Shown here piece by piece: positions 38,386-46,301 of a stretch of DNA of 64,000 bases. Position 1 is the stretch's first letter. The number at the start of each line of letters is the position of its first letter. Under the pieces are notes generated by a model that did not search any database, had not been told where the DNA came from, and saw only the letters and a list, made by a program, of their open reading frames with translations. The DNA is taken from positions 4,588,001 through 4,652,000 of the forward strand of contig NZ_SMGE01000001.1 in the NCBI RefSeq assembly GCF_004339525.1. Reading direction: 5' to 3'. Origin of the DNA: Flavobacterium sp. 90 (lineage in GTDB: Bacteria > Bacteroidota > Bacteroidia > Flavobacteriales > Flavobacteriaceae). The position numbers and the translations under genes are program-made.

Positions 38386-38534
38386 TGGGACGCAACAACG
38401 AAAGAAATATCAAAAAGCACAACGACAAATTGCACAAAGCCCAAAACAAAGTGAAACAGGCTGAAATTGCAAGAAAAGAAAAGCTAAAAGAAATCATTAA
38501 AAAGTTCAACGAAGACAAAAAGGAAGAAAAATAA
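38385..38534 (+). CDS. Tiny Lys-rich helical protein
   Basis: A 49-residue protein beginning MGRNNERNIKKHNDKLHKAQ and ending KKFNEDKKEEK. It is almost entirely charged (mainly Lys, Glu and Asn) and predicted as a single amphipathic helix. Its ATG overlaps the stop of the 180-residue gene (TAATG), which is the main support for it. It is likely a nucleic-acid-binding or ribosome-associated peptide by composition only. Confidence 0.6.
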   Translation: MGRNNERNIKKHNDKLHKAQNKVKQAEIARKEKLKEIIKKFNEDKKEEK

Positions 38535-38540
38535 AAATCT

Positions 38541-38684
38541 TTGCCACGAATTTCACGAATTAACACGAAGTATTTTTTAAAAGTTCTTTGCCACAGATTA
38601 AAAAGATTAATACAGATTATTGTTTTTAATTTTGTGTTCAATACAAATTAAAATTAGTGCCAATTCGTGAAATTCGTGGCGAAA
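38541..38684. repeat. Family C (CCACGAATTTCACGAATT) palindrome
   Basis: Arms TTGCCACGAATTTCACGAAT (38541-38560) and CAATTCGTGAAATTCGTGGC (38661-38680) form a long stem. Between them lies a second word, TTGCCACAGATTAAAAAGAT. Related elements are at 49353-49587 and 63330-63529. Confidence 0.8.
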
Positions 38685-38703
38685 AAAAACAATATTTATA
38701 GAT

Positions 38704-38931
38704 ATGAAATTCGAAGATTTAAAAGTAAGTGTACAGGAAATTATTGATTTAATTGCTGCAAAAAATGATAGAGAAGCAAATAATAAATTGCTTGAAGTAA
38801 ATGAAACTTTAGATGAAATGCTAGATCATGCAGAAGAAGACGAAGATTTGAGAGAAATCAGCAGATATCAGGTTTTATTGAATCAATTGCACGTTAAGAT
38901 TAACGGCGAAGAGCAAGTTGATGGAGAATAA
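38704..38931 (+). CDS. Small acidic helical hypothetical protein
   Basis: A 75-residue protein rich in Asp, Glu and Leu (VQEIIDLIAAKNDREANNKL, MLDHAEEDEDLREISRY), predicted as two amphipathic helices that could form a coiled hairpin. No known family. The next gene starts 11 nt before its stop, indicating cotranscription and translational coupling. Confidence 0.75.
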   Translation: MKFEDLKVSVQEIIDLIAAKNDREANNKLLEVNETLDEMLDHAEEDEDLREISRYQVLLNQLHVKINGEEQVDGE

Positions 38932-39301
38932 AAAATGCTTTTGTGACACCGGTTTGTTGTTTGAGAATTGCTGCGGATTATATCTTGAGGACAACCAAAA
39001 AGCACCAACAGCATTGGCTTTGATGCGTTCCAGATATTCGGCTTACGCAACTCATAATGCCGATTATCTTCTGGAAACAACTCATGTTTCGGAAAGACAA
39101 TATTACTCAAAAGCTGAAATTCTAAAATGGGCGACAAGCAATAAATGGCAAAAACTTGAAATTTTAAGTTTTACTGAAAATACTGTTGAGTTCAAAGCTT
39201 ATTTTTTAGATTCAAATCAAAAGCCACAAACGCATTATGAATTTTCTACTTTTAAATTTGAAAATAATGCATGGTATTATGTTGATGGAAAGTTTGAATA
39301 A
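38921..39301 (+). CDS. YchJ-family SEC-C zinc-binding protein
   Basis: A 126-residue protein of the YchJ/UPF0225 type. The N-terminal SEC-C-like cysteines read KCFCDTGLLFENCCG (Cys near residues 6, 8, 17 and 18), followed by the family block APTALALMRSRYSAYATHNADYLLETTH and an NTF2-like C-terminal domain ending AWYYVDGKFE. The function is unknown; SEC-C motifs bind zinc and often contact the translocation or ribosomal machinery. I use the ATG at 38921; a TTG one codon earlier is unlikely. It overlaps the preceding gene by 11 nt. Confidence 0.88.
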   Translation: MENKKCFCDTGLLFENCCGLYLEDNQKAPTALALMRSRYSAYATHNADYLLETTHVSERQYYSKAEILKWATSNKWQKLEILSFTENTVEFKAYFLDSNQKPQTHYEFSTFKFENNAWYYVDGKFE

Positions 39302-39380
39302 TTGCTAAATTTATAAGGAATTTCAACGTGTTTTGCTCCAATATTTTAACTAAAAATTAATAAACGTTTCTTTTTTCGTA

Positions 39381-39406
39381 ATTCTAAAATAGCGTAATTT
39401 TAGAAT
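39381..39406 (+). promoter_or_regulatory. Perfect inverted repeat before the VWA gene
   Basis: ATTCTAAAAT (39381-39390) and ATTTTAGAAT (39397-39406) are exact complements separated by 6 nt and end one base before the ATG. TAATTTTA within the right arm is one base from a -7 box. It may be an operator or a start-occluding hairpin. Confidence 0.5.
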
Positions 39407-39407
39407 T

Positions 39408-40526
39408 ATGAAAAACGAATTTAAAAAAGGTTTTTATTTTAAGTCGTACGAAGCCCCATTTCAGTCTCCGTTTGAAAAACTTTTTGGCATATTTAAAGAG
39501 TTAATTACCCATACTTCGGGTGATTTTGATGAAGCTATAGACTGGCTTCGGGAGTTAGATAAAGAATATAAACTGACCGACGAAAACTACACAATCGATG
39601 ATTTTATCGAAGATTTAAAAAAGAAAGGTTACATAAAAGACGAGGTTAAAGAAGATGGAACAGATGGTTTTGGTATTACGGCTAAAACAGAACGTGCAAT
39701 CAGACAACAAGCCTTAGATCAGATTTTTGGTAATTTAAAGCGTTCCGGAAGCGGAAATCACAAAACCAAACATGCCGGAAATGGCGATGAACACACAGGA
39801 GAATTCCGCGAATTTAATTTTGGAGACGGTTTAGAACGAATTTCGTTAACCGAAAGTTTACGAAATGCACAAATCAATAATGGAGTAGAAAGTTTCATGC
39901 TGACCGAAAATGATTTGGTTGTCGAAGAAACGCAATACAAAGCTCAAATGAGTACGGTTTTGATGATCGACATCAGTCATAGTATGATTTTGTATGGCGA
40001 AGACAGAATTACTCCGGCTAAAAAAGTTGCAATGGCTTTGGCGGAATTAATTACGACGCGTTATCCGAAAGATACACTTGATATTTTGGTTTTTGGAAAC
40101 GATGCCTGGACAATTCCAATCAAGGATTTGCCTTATTTACAAGTTGGCCCATATCACACAAATACGGTTGCAGGACTTCAGTTGGCAATGGATATTTTAC
40201 GTAGAAAACGAAATACCAACAAGCAAATTTTCATGATTACCGACGGAAAGCCAAGTTGCGTTCGTGAACGTGACGGTTCCTATTATATGAACAGCAACGG
40301 ACTCGACGAATATATCGTTGACAAATGTTATACTCAGGCGCAACAAGCCAGAAAATTACACATTCCGATTACGACTTTTATGATTGCAAACGATCCGTAT
40401 TTACAACGTTTTGTGAATCATTTTACCGAAGCAAATCAAGGAAAAGCATTTTATACCGGATTAAAAGGTTTGGGCGAAATGATTTTTGAAGATTATGAAA
40501 CAAATAGGAAGAAACGTGTACGCTAA
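39408..40526 (+). CDS. VWA-domain protein, partner of an AAA+ ATPase
   Basis: A 372-residue cytoplasmic protein. The C-terminal half (about 180-360) is a von Willebrand A domain with a MIDAS motif DISHS (188-192), a conserved Thr (TNTVAGLQLA) and MITDGKPS. The N-terminal half is acidic and helical with a Gly/Ser/His linker (SGSGNHKTKHAGNGDEHTGE, about 115-135). Proteins of this kind work with MoxR/ChlI-type AAA+ ATPases in remodelling or metal-insertion pairs; such an ATPase is encoded 390 bp downstream on the same strand. The client is unknown. The intervening DNA contains three palindromes and a candidate structured RNA. Confidence 0.88.
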   Translation: MKNEFKKGFYFKSYEAPFQSPFEKLFGIFKELITHTSGDFDEAIDWLRELDKEYKLTDENYTIDDFIEDLKKKGYIKDEVKEDGTDGFGITAKTERAIRQQALDQIFGNLKRSGSGNHKTKHAGNGDEHTGEFREFNFGDGLERISLTESLRNAQINNGVESFMLTENDLVVEETQYKAQMSTVLMIDISHSMILYGEDRITPAKKVAMALAELITTRYPKDTLDILVFGNDAWTIPIKDLPYLQVGPYHTNTVAGLQLAMDILRRKRNTNKQIFMITDGKPSCVRERDGSYYMNSNGLDEYIVDKCYTQAQQARKLHIPITTFMIANDPYLQRFVNHFTEANQGKAFYTGLKGLGEMIFEDYETNRKKRVR

Positions 40527-40599
40527 TTTTAAGGTTCTAAGGGACTAAGAATCTAAGTTGCTAAGGTTTTTTTAGACAACGTATAGACCAACGCATATT

Positions 40600-40642
40600 G
40601 TAGAGGCGCACAGCAGTGCGTCTTTCGTAAAGATTCGCGAAA
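40600..40642. repeat. REP-like palindrome
   Basis: GAGGCGCACAGCAGTGCGTCT forms one dyad (arms GGCGCAC and GTGCGTC), followed by CTTTCGTAAAGATTCGCGAAAG forming a second. It is followed at once by the CCTAACAGG palindrome at 40643-40673. The preceding 70 bp after the VWA stop are AT-rich with the short words TAAGGGACTAAGAATCTAAG. Confidence 0.65.
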
Positions 40643-40673
40643 GACCTAACAGGTTTTTAAAACCTGTTAGGTC
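40643..40673. terminator. CCTAACAGG palindrome, possible terminator
   Basis: GACCTAACAGGTTT and AAACCTGTTAGGTC form a near-perfect 14-bp stem, the same word as at 14156-14188. It might terminate the VWA transcript, though no long U-run follows. Confidence 0.5.
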
Positions 40674-40729
40674 TGATTAAATCTAATAAAGGTAAAATTT
40701 GAAAATAAAATTTTATTGAATAATACGGT

Positions 40730-40830
40730 TGCGTGAGGGATAGGAGTAAGCTACCGAAGTAGCATGGATAGCCCGACAGTATTTAAGAAAGGGCCTCATG
40801 AACACAAAGTAGATTAGGCCCTTTTTTAAA
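40730..40830 (+). ncRNA. Candidate structured RNA with intrinsic terminator
   Basis: The segment starts GGTTGCGTGAGGGATAGGAG, contains a perfect 5-bp hairpin GCTAC-CGAA-GTAGC (40750-40763), continues CATGGATAGCCCGAC, and ends with AAAGGGCCT (40788-40796) pairing with AGGCCCTTT (40816-40824) and a U-run. The GCGTGAGGGAT...ATAGCCCGAC pair of words is one I recall as a dispersed Bacteroidota spacer element, possibly the Flavo-1 RNA motif; I cannot verify this. It lies 86 nt before the AAA+ gene, so it could be either a free small RNA or a leader that attenuates that gene. Confidence 0.45.
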
Positions 40831-40915
40831 TGGTGGCACGCCCAAATTAAAGACACAGTTATGCGTCTCAACAGAAAAAATAATAAAAATAAAAAAAACA
40901 CATATTTCAATAAAA

Positions 40916-42379
40916 ATGGAAATAAATACTATAAAGACATTAGGACAATTAAAAGCCTCGGGATATAAAAGCATAAGTATCAAGGATGAATTACGAAATA
41001 ATCTCCGTGAGAAAATTAAATCCGGAAAACCTGTTTTTGAAGGCGTTCATGGTTTCGAAAATACGGTAATTCCAGAATTAGAACGCGCTATTTTATCTCG
41101 TCATAACATCAATTTATTAGGACTTCGTGGTCAGGCAAAAACACGTTTAGCGCGTAAAATGGTCGAATTATTAGACGAATATATTCCGTTTGTGACGGGT
41201 TCAGAAATTAATGACGATCCGTTAAATCCAATTTCGCGTTTTGCAAAAGATATAATTGCAGAAAAAGGTGATGAAACTCCAATTTCGTGGTTGCATAGAA
41301 ACGAACGTTTCTTTGAAAAATTAGCAACTCCGGATGTGACGGTTGCGGATTTAATTGGTGATGTTGACCCAATAAAAGCGGCAAATCTAAAATTATCTTA
41401 TGCAGATGATCGCGTAATTCACTTTGGAATGATCCCGAGAGCGAATCGCTGTATTTTTGTAATTAACGAATTACCTGATTTACAGGCCAGAATTCAGGTT
41501 GCGTTGTTTAATATTTTGCAGGAAGGCGATATTCAAATTAGAGGATTCAAATTGAGAATGCCGCTTGATATGCAATTTATATTTACTGCAAATCCAGAAG
41601 ATTATACGAATAGAGGAAGTATTGTAACGCCATTAAAAGATAGAATTGGTTCTCAAATTTTAACACATTATCCTGAAAGTGTTGCAGTTGCAAGAACAAT
41701 TACTGAACAAGAAGCAAAGCTTGATGAAACGCAACATAAATTGGTTTATGTGCCAAGTTTAGCCAAAGATATATTAGAACAAATAAGTTTTGAAGCTCGT
41801 GATAGTGAATACATCGATAATAAAAGCGGAGTAAGTGCGAGAATGAGTATTACGGCTTTTGAGAATTTAATGAGTACGGCAGAACGAAGAGCTTTGAAAG
41901 CTGGAGTTGATAAAACGACTTTGCGTTTGTCTGATTTCATTGGAATTATTCCTGCGATTACCGGAAAAGTAGAATTGGTTTATGAAGGAGAGCAGGAGGG
42001 AGCCGCAGCAGTTGCACAGAATTTAATTGGTTCGGCAATCAGAACTTTATTCCCAACACTTTTACCTAAGATCGAAAAACTGGAAAAACAAGGTGAAAAA
42101 ACAGCTTATTCTGATTTGATCGAATGGTTTTTTGCCGAAAGTGGTTTCGAATTATTAGACGATGCTTCGGATAAAGAATATCAGACTATTTTAGACGAAG
42201 TAACGCCATTAGATGTTTTACTGAAAAAATATCAGCCTCAATTAGATAAAAAAGACCAATATTTCATGAAAGAATTTATTCTTTGGGGATTGGTTGAATA
42301 TAAAAAATTAAGCAAAGATCGTTTTGCACAAGGACATCAATTTAAAGATATGTACGGAAGTTATATTAGTAAACTTTAA
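40916..42379 (+). CDS. MoxR/ChlI-type AAA+ ATPase
   Basis: A 487-residue cytoplasmic AAA+ protein related to magnesium chelatase subunit I and sigma54-interaction ATPases. The Walker A motif reads GLRGQAKT (69-76). The Walker B motif, CIFVINELPDL, has N184-E185 instead of the usual Asp-Glu. Sensor 1 is FIFTANPED and the arginine-finger region follows PLKDRIGS. The C-terminal helical lid spans about 300-480. With the VWA protein upstream it forms a classical ATPase/VWA remodelling pair. The client is unknown. Expression may be controlled by the structured element at 40730-40830. Confidence 0.9.
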   Translation: MEINTIKTLGQLKASGYKSISIKDELRNNLREKIKSGKPVFEGVHGFENTVIPELERAILSRHNINLLGLRGQAKTRLARKMVELLDEYIPFVTGSEINDDPLNPISRFAKDIIAEKGDETPISWLHRNERFFEKLATPDVTVADLIGDVDPIKAANLKLSYADDRVIHFGMIPRANRCIFVINELPDLQARIQVALFNILQEGDIQIRGFKLRMPLDMQFIFTANPEDYTNRGSIVTPLKDRIGSQILTHYPESVAVARTITEQEAKLDETQHKLVYVPSLAKDILEQISFEARDSEYIDNKSGVSARMSITAFENLMSTAERRALKAGVDKTTLRLSDFIGIIPAITGKVELVYEGEQEGAAAVAQNLIGSAIRTLFPTLLPKIEKLEKQGEKTAYSDLIEWFFAESGFELLDDASDKEYQTILDEVTPLDVLLKKYQPQLDKKDQYFMKEFILWGLVEYKKLSKDRFAQGHQFKDMYGSYISKL

Positions 42380-42434
42380 GTAATTATAAATTGTGAATTA
42401 TTAATTATTAATTTTGGCTTGCGTCTTAAGCATT

Positions 42435-42473
42435 CAACCCGACAGGTTTTAAAATCTGTCGGGTTTGTTATTT
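42435..42473 (+). terminator. Intrinsic terminator of the AAA+ gene
   Basis: AACCCGACAGGTTTT and AAAATCTGTCGGGTTT form a stem of about 14 bp, followed by GTTATTTTTTG. It is a variant of the CCTAACAGG palindrome family. Confidence 0.75.
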
Positions 42474-42474
42474 T

Positions 42475-42576
42475 TTGTCATTTCGACGGAGGAGAAATCA
42501 CACTCGTAACTCGACAAAGATTGGCGATTTTAATTGCGGAATTTCTCGTGTGATTTCTCCTCTGTCGAAATGACAA
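42475..42576. repeat. Family D (GTCATTTCGACGGAGGAG) palindrome, copy 1
   Basis: Left arm TGTCATTTCGACGGAGGAGA continues AATCACAC; the right arm GTGTGATTTCTCCTCTGTCG continues AAATGACA. Stem about 28 bp, loop about 45 nt. A second copy is at 61589-61691. A shorter GACAAG...CCTGTC dyad follows at 42590-42612. No gene in 42380-42700. Confidence 0.85.
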
Positions 42577-42700
42577 GATTGCGCAAAAAACGACAAGTTT
42601 CAAGCCTGTCATTTTTTATTTATTAGAAATAAACCCATTACCAGTTTTATTTCGTCTACCTTGCTCCGTTGGCTGTATTTGCAGTTTTCCCAAAACAAAA

Positions 42701-43294
42701 ATGGAAAATGGTTTCGAAGATTTGATTGCGAGTTATATTGAGAACAAAGTAGGAATATCGGAGCATTTTTTAAGCGCTGAATTAGCAAATCATTTAAAAC
42801 AAAACTTAGTTGATTTAAATCAAAAGAGTTTACTGAAAGAAGCAGGAATTGGCAATTCAGAGAAAGTTTCTTATGACGGAGCGATTAGAAGCGATTCTAT
42901 TTATTGGCTGGACAAAAAAAATAATAATGCATTCGAAAATGAATTCTTTGATCAGATCGATGCTTTTATTATTTATCTAAATGAAAGCTGTTACGCAGGA
43001 ATTACCGGTTACGAATTCCATTATTCTTTATATGAAAGCGGAGATTTTTATCTGAAACATTTGGATCAGTTTAAAAATAATCCAAGCCGAAAATATTCGA
43101 TGATTAGTTATCTTAATAGCAATTGGCAGGAAAGTGACGGAGGTGAATTGATGATTCATCAGGAAAACAACAATCAGAAAATTGCGCCTACTCAGGGAAA
43201 AACCGTTTTCTTTAAAAGTAATGAATTAGTTCATGAAGTTTTGGTTACCCAAAATACCAGAATGAGTATTACAGGTTGGCTTAAAAGTGATTAG
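42701..43294 (+). CDS. 2-oxoglutarate/Fe(II)-dependent oxygenase
   Basis: A 197-residue protein of the prolyl-4-hydroxylase-like 2OG-Fe(II) superfamily. The iron ligands are H120 and D122 (YLKHLDQF) and H178 (ELVHEVL), and the 2-oxoglutarate-binding Arg is R187 (NTRMSITGW). The block SYLNSNWQESDGGEL precedes the second His as expected. No signal peptide, so it is cytoplasmic. Bacterial relatives hydroxylate ribosomal proteins or prolyl residues in elongation factors; the target here is unknown. It is a monocistronic gene between two palindromic repeats. Confidence 0.9.
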   Translation: MENGFEDLIASYIENKVGISEHFLSAELANHLKQNLVDLNQKSLLKEAGIGNSEKVSYDGAIRSDSIYWLDKKNNNAFENEFFDQIDAFIIYLNESCYAGITGYEFHYSLYESGDFYLKHLDQFKNNPSRKYSMISYLNSNWQESDGGELMIHQENNNQKIAPTQGKTVFFKSNELVHEVLVTQNTRMSITGWLKSD

Positions 43295-43309
43295 TTTTAT
43301 TAAAAAAAG

Positions 43310-43461
43310 TTTTACCGCAAAGCGCGCAAAGTTTTTTTAAATTAAGCAGTTTTACAAAAAAAAACAAAGTTCGCAAAGCTGCTTCAACACAAAGCTTTGC
43401 GAACTTTGTGTTTGCTAAGCGCAAACCAAAACAAAAAAACTTTGCGCGCTTTGCGGTAAAA
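43310..43461. repeat. Family B nested palindrome, best-preserved copy
   Basis: The outer arms (43310-43338 and 43433-43461) are exact complements for 29 nt, containing TTTTACCGCAAAGCGCGCAA. Nested inside are ACAAAGTTCGCAAAGCT (43363-43379) and AGCTTTGCGAACTTTGT (43393-43409), also exact. A single strand would fold into a long branched hairpin. Confidence 0.88.
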
Positions 43462-43538
43462 TTCTCATTTTAATTAAACCATTTCAAATCTAAAAATAGT
43501 AAGGTTGTTTAAAAAAATAATCAATCATTAGAATTTAT

Positions 43539-43560
43539 ATTGATATATCAATTATATTTG
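43539..43560 (+). promoter_or_regulatory. MarR promoter and operator
   Basis: The perfect palindrome ATTGATATATCAAT (43539-43552) touches TATATTTG (43553-43560), an exact -7 box. A further half-site TATCAAA follows. A MarR-type dimer on this palindrome would block the promoter, giving autorepression. ATG is 18 nt downstream. Confidence 0.65.
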
Positions 43561-43577
43561 TATCAAATAAAAAGAGT

Positions 43578-44015
43578 ATGAAATTTGAAAACCCAACCAG
43601 AACTGCTTTGTATTCAATTGAAAAAGCCATAAAGGAATATCGAAAACTTGCACAAAAAAATATTAGCAAAGTTGTGGAAGACATTACTGTAGATCAGGGT
43701 TTGGTATTAATTATACTAAATGACAATCAGAATATTGCTCAAAACGAATTGGCAAATCTTGTCTTTAAAGATAATGCTTCGATTACCAGAATGATCGAAT
43801 TAATGGTTAAAAAAGAATATATAACCCGAACAATTCATCCGGAAGATCGCAGAAAATTTAATCTTGAAATCACGGAAAAAGGAATAAAAACACTCGAATT
43901 AATACAACCGGTTATTAAAATTAACAGAGAAACGGCGCTTGATGGTTTATCGTTGGAAGAAATTGCATTACTTGATAAAACACTCAATAAAATAATCACT
44001 AATTGTTCAAAATAA
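43578..44015 (+). CDS. MarR-family transcriptional regulator
   Basis: A 145-residue winged-helix regulator. The core runs from TVDQGLVLIILNDNQNIAQN through ELANLVFKDNASITRMIELM to YITRTIHPEDRRKFNLEITEKG, where the DxR/DDRR-type wing is conserved. N- and C-terminal helices form the dimer. It probably represses itself and the serine hydrolase gene that starts 5 nt after its stop codon, through the palindrome at 43539-43552. The ligand is unknown. Confidence 0.92.
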   Translation: MKFENPTRTALYSIEKAIKEYRKLAQKNISKVVEDITVDQGLVLIILNDNQNIAQNELANLVFKDNASITRMIELMVKKEYITRTIHPEDRRKFNLEITEKGIKTLELIQPVIKINRETALDGLSLEEIALLDKTLNKIITNCSK

Positions 44016-44020
44016 ATAAC

Positions 44021-45340
44021 ATGAAATCAAGCTTAACTCTAATTGCATTGTTGGTATTTACTTTTGGATATTCACAAAAAGAACTGAGTACGAAATTAGA
44101 ACAATACATGGACGCGCAGTTTACTATTAATGATTTTAGCGGTACTGTGTTGATTTCTAAAAAGGATTCGATATTGTTTAAAAAAGCATATGGTTTTGCT
44201 GATTACGAATGGAAAGTTAAAAACGTAATAGATTCGAAATTCAGCTTAGCTTCGGTTTCAAAGCAATTTACGGCGGTAGCGATTCTGCAATTAGCCGAGA
44301 ATAAAAAACTTTCGTTAGACGATTCCCTTAATAAATATTTTGCTAATTTTCCAAAAGGAGACAAGATAACTTTGAAGATGATGTTAAGTCATAATTCAGG
44401 TTTGCAAATGGATTTTGACGAATTGTATTTGGCTAAAACAGATCTTAATAAAGATTCGGTTTATACGTATCTGGCAAAGAAACCTTTGTTGTTTGAACCC
44501 GGAACAAGTACAGCTTATAGTAATATTGGTTATTATTTATTAGCGCGCATCGTTGAGAAAGTTTCAGGAGAATCTTATTCGGCGTATTTGAAGCAGAATT
44601 TATTCAATGAGGCAAAAATGTACAATTCGGGAATTTCGTCAAATGATGCAATCGTCGACAAAATGGCTCAATCGTATTATTTTGAGAATAATAAATTAGT
44701 AAAAAATCCATACATCAACTGGAATTTTAATTTTGGACATGACGGCGTTTATTCAACCGTAGAAGATTTAAATTTATGGAATAAAGCACTTTTTGAAAGT
44801 CAAACTTTATTATCTGAAGAATCAAAGAAAAAGATGTTTACCTCGTATAATGATCAAAATTTTGGTTTTGGAGTGATTATTAATCCTTTCTATAACCAAA
44901 ATCATCAGCTTATTGCACATGATGGAGGTTTTCTGGGCGCAATGACTTCGTTTAATAAGTATACAGAAGATAATATTTTTATTACTGTTTTGTCTAATAA
45001 TCAATCAAGATCTTATTATATCGCTTATGGACTTGCAGGAATTTGTTTTGGTAAAGATGTCGAACTTCCATACAAACATATTCAAACAGTGATTGATACT
45101 AAGGTTTACGATCAATATATTGGTGATTATGAAAATATCAAAATCTTAGAGAAAGACAATAAACTATATTATGTAGATTATGATATCGAATTATTGCCGG
45201 AATCTCCAACAAAGTTTTTTCGCTCGGATAATCACAATACAACTTTAGAATTTGTTAAAAATAAAAAAGGGAAAATTACACAGATCGAAATAAAAAAAGC
45301 CGGAATAAAAGAGGTGAAAACTAAAACCAAAGGAGTTTAA
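44021..45340 (+). CDS. Serine hydrolase, class C beta-lactamase-like (PBP4*/esterase family)
   Basis: A 439-residue secreted protein (signal peptide ending YSQ near residue 19) of the beta-lactamase/penicillin-binding superfamily. The motifs are SxxK at S78-V-S-K81, Tyr-Ser-Asn at Y166-S167-N168, and HDGG in place of KTG (about residue 308). A C-terminal extension of about 100 residues resembles the DUF3471/lipocalin-like tail of family members. Such enzymes are peptidases, esterases or D-aminoacyl hydrolases and rarely true beta-lactamases. The ATG at 44021 is chosen over an upstream TTG. It is cotranscribed with the MarR gene. Confidence 0.9.
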   Translation: MKSSLTLIALLVFTFGYSQKELSTKLEQYMDAQFTINDFSGTVLISKKDSILFKKAYGFADYEWKVKNVIDSKFSLASVSKQFTAVAILQLAENKKLSLDDSLNKYFANFPKGDKITLKMMLSHNSGLQMDFDELYLAKTDLNKDSVYTYLAKKPLLFEPGTSTAYSNIGYYLLARIVEKVSGESYSAYLKQNLFNEAKMYNSGISSNDAIVDKMAQSYYFENNKLVKNPYINWNFNFGHDGVYSTVEDLNLWNKALFESQTLLSEESKKKMFTSYNDQNFGFGVIINPFYNQNHQLIAHDGGFLGAMTSFNKYTEDNIFITVLSNNQSRSYYIAYGLAGICFGKDVELPYKHIQTVIDTKVYDQYIGDYENIKILEKDNKLYYVDYDIELLPESPTKFFRSDNHNTTLEFVKNKKGKITQIEIKKAGIKEVKTKTKGV

Positions 45341-45370
45341 GTATTATTTTTGTGGTCAAAATATAATCCT

Positions 45371-46225
45371 ATGTTATTTCTTGTTCTAAGTATTCTTTGT
45401 AGTGTAATTGTTGGTGTAATTTTTAAAATAACCCGAAAATACAATAGCAATCCAACTCAAATTATCACCTTCAATTATGTGTTTGCTTTAGCGCTTTGCT
45501 ATTTTACTTTTAGTCCCGATTTAACCGAAGTTGATGCGAACGCACCTTGGAATATTTACATTGCAATTGGTGTTTTATTACCCGTGGTTTTTCTGTTTTT
45601 GGTAGCTTCTATAAAACATATGGGAATCGTAAAAACGGATGCAGCACAACGATTATCGTTATTTATTCCAATTTTAGCAGCTTGGTTTATCTTTAAGGAA
45701 GAGTTTAATTCTTATAAAGTCATTGGGCTTATAATTGGTTTTCTGGCGCTTTTATTCATCTTAAGAAAGCAATCCGAAAACTTAGAAAACAAATGGATTT
45801 TTCCTGCTGTAGTTTTATTGGGTTTTGGAATTATTGATATCCTTTTTAAGCAAATTGCATTGTATACGACTTTGCCTTATACTACGTCTTTATTTGTAGT
45901 TTTTTGTATTGCATTAGGAATTGCACTTCTAATAAGTGTTTATGAAATTGGAATTAAAAATGTAGAATTACAACCAAAAAACATTCTTTTTGGAGGTTTA
46001 GTGGGAATCTTTAATTTTGGAAATATTCTGTTTTATTTAAAAGCTCATAAGGCTTTCGCCGAAAATCCTTCTACTGTTTTTGCCGGAATGAATATGGGAG
46101 TTATAATTCTAGGAAGTTTGGTTGGTTTGCTTTTTTTCAAAGAAAAATTGTCTAAAATCAACTTTTTAGGAATCTTTTTGGCTCTAATTTCCATTGTTTT
46201 GATTGTTATTTCGCAATTTAATTAA
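45371..46225 (+). CDS. DMT-superfamily (EamA-like) transporter
   Basis: A 284-residue inner-membrane protein with ten predicted transmembrane segments in two repeats (first ends ..GFLALLFILRK near 140; second ends ..FLALISIVLIVISQFN). The conserved FKEEFNSYKVIGLIIGFLALL and FFKEKLSKINFLGIFLALIS are the EamA-type ends of each repeat. The direction and substrate are unknown; members export amino acids, nucleosides or other metabolites. I use the ATG at 45371; a TTG seven codons earlier is possible. It sits 30 bp after the serine hydrolase, possibly in the same operon. Confidence 0.88.
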   Translation: MLFLVLSILCSVIVGVIFKITRKYNSNPTQIITFNYVFALALCYFTFSPDLTEVDANAPWNIYIAIGVLLPVVFLFLVASIKHMGIVKTDAAQRLSLFIPILAAWFIFKEEFNSYKVIGLIIGFLALLFILRKQSENLENKWIFPAVVLLGFGIIDILFKQIALYTTLPYTTSLFVVFCIALGIALLISVYEIGIKNVELQPKNILFGGLVGIFNFGNILFYLKAHKAFAENPSTVFAGMNMGVIILGSLVGLLFFKEKLSKINFLGIFLALISIVLIVISQFN

Positions 46226-46301
46226 TTTTTTTGTGCGTCTAAAGCCTTAATTTACAATCTCTTTTAAATTAAGTTTTTATTATTTGAAAATAAACTCGAC
46301 T

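Noticed and set aside
40713..40983. Two overlapping minus-strand frames of about 65 codons
   Set aside because: They overlap the candidate structured RNA and the start of the AAA+ gene, and read as low-complexity hydrophobic peptides.
43310..43461. CRISPR array or toxin-antitoxin region
   Set aside because: Repeats are inverted and nested, not direct and evenly spaced; no cas genes or paired small genes are nearby.
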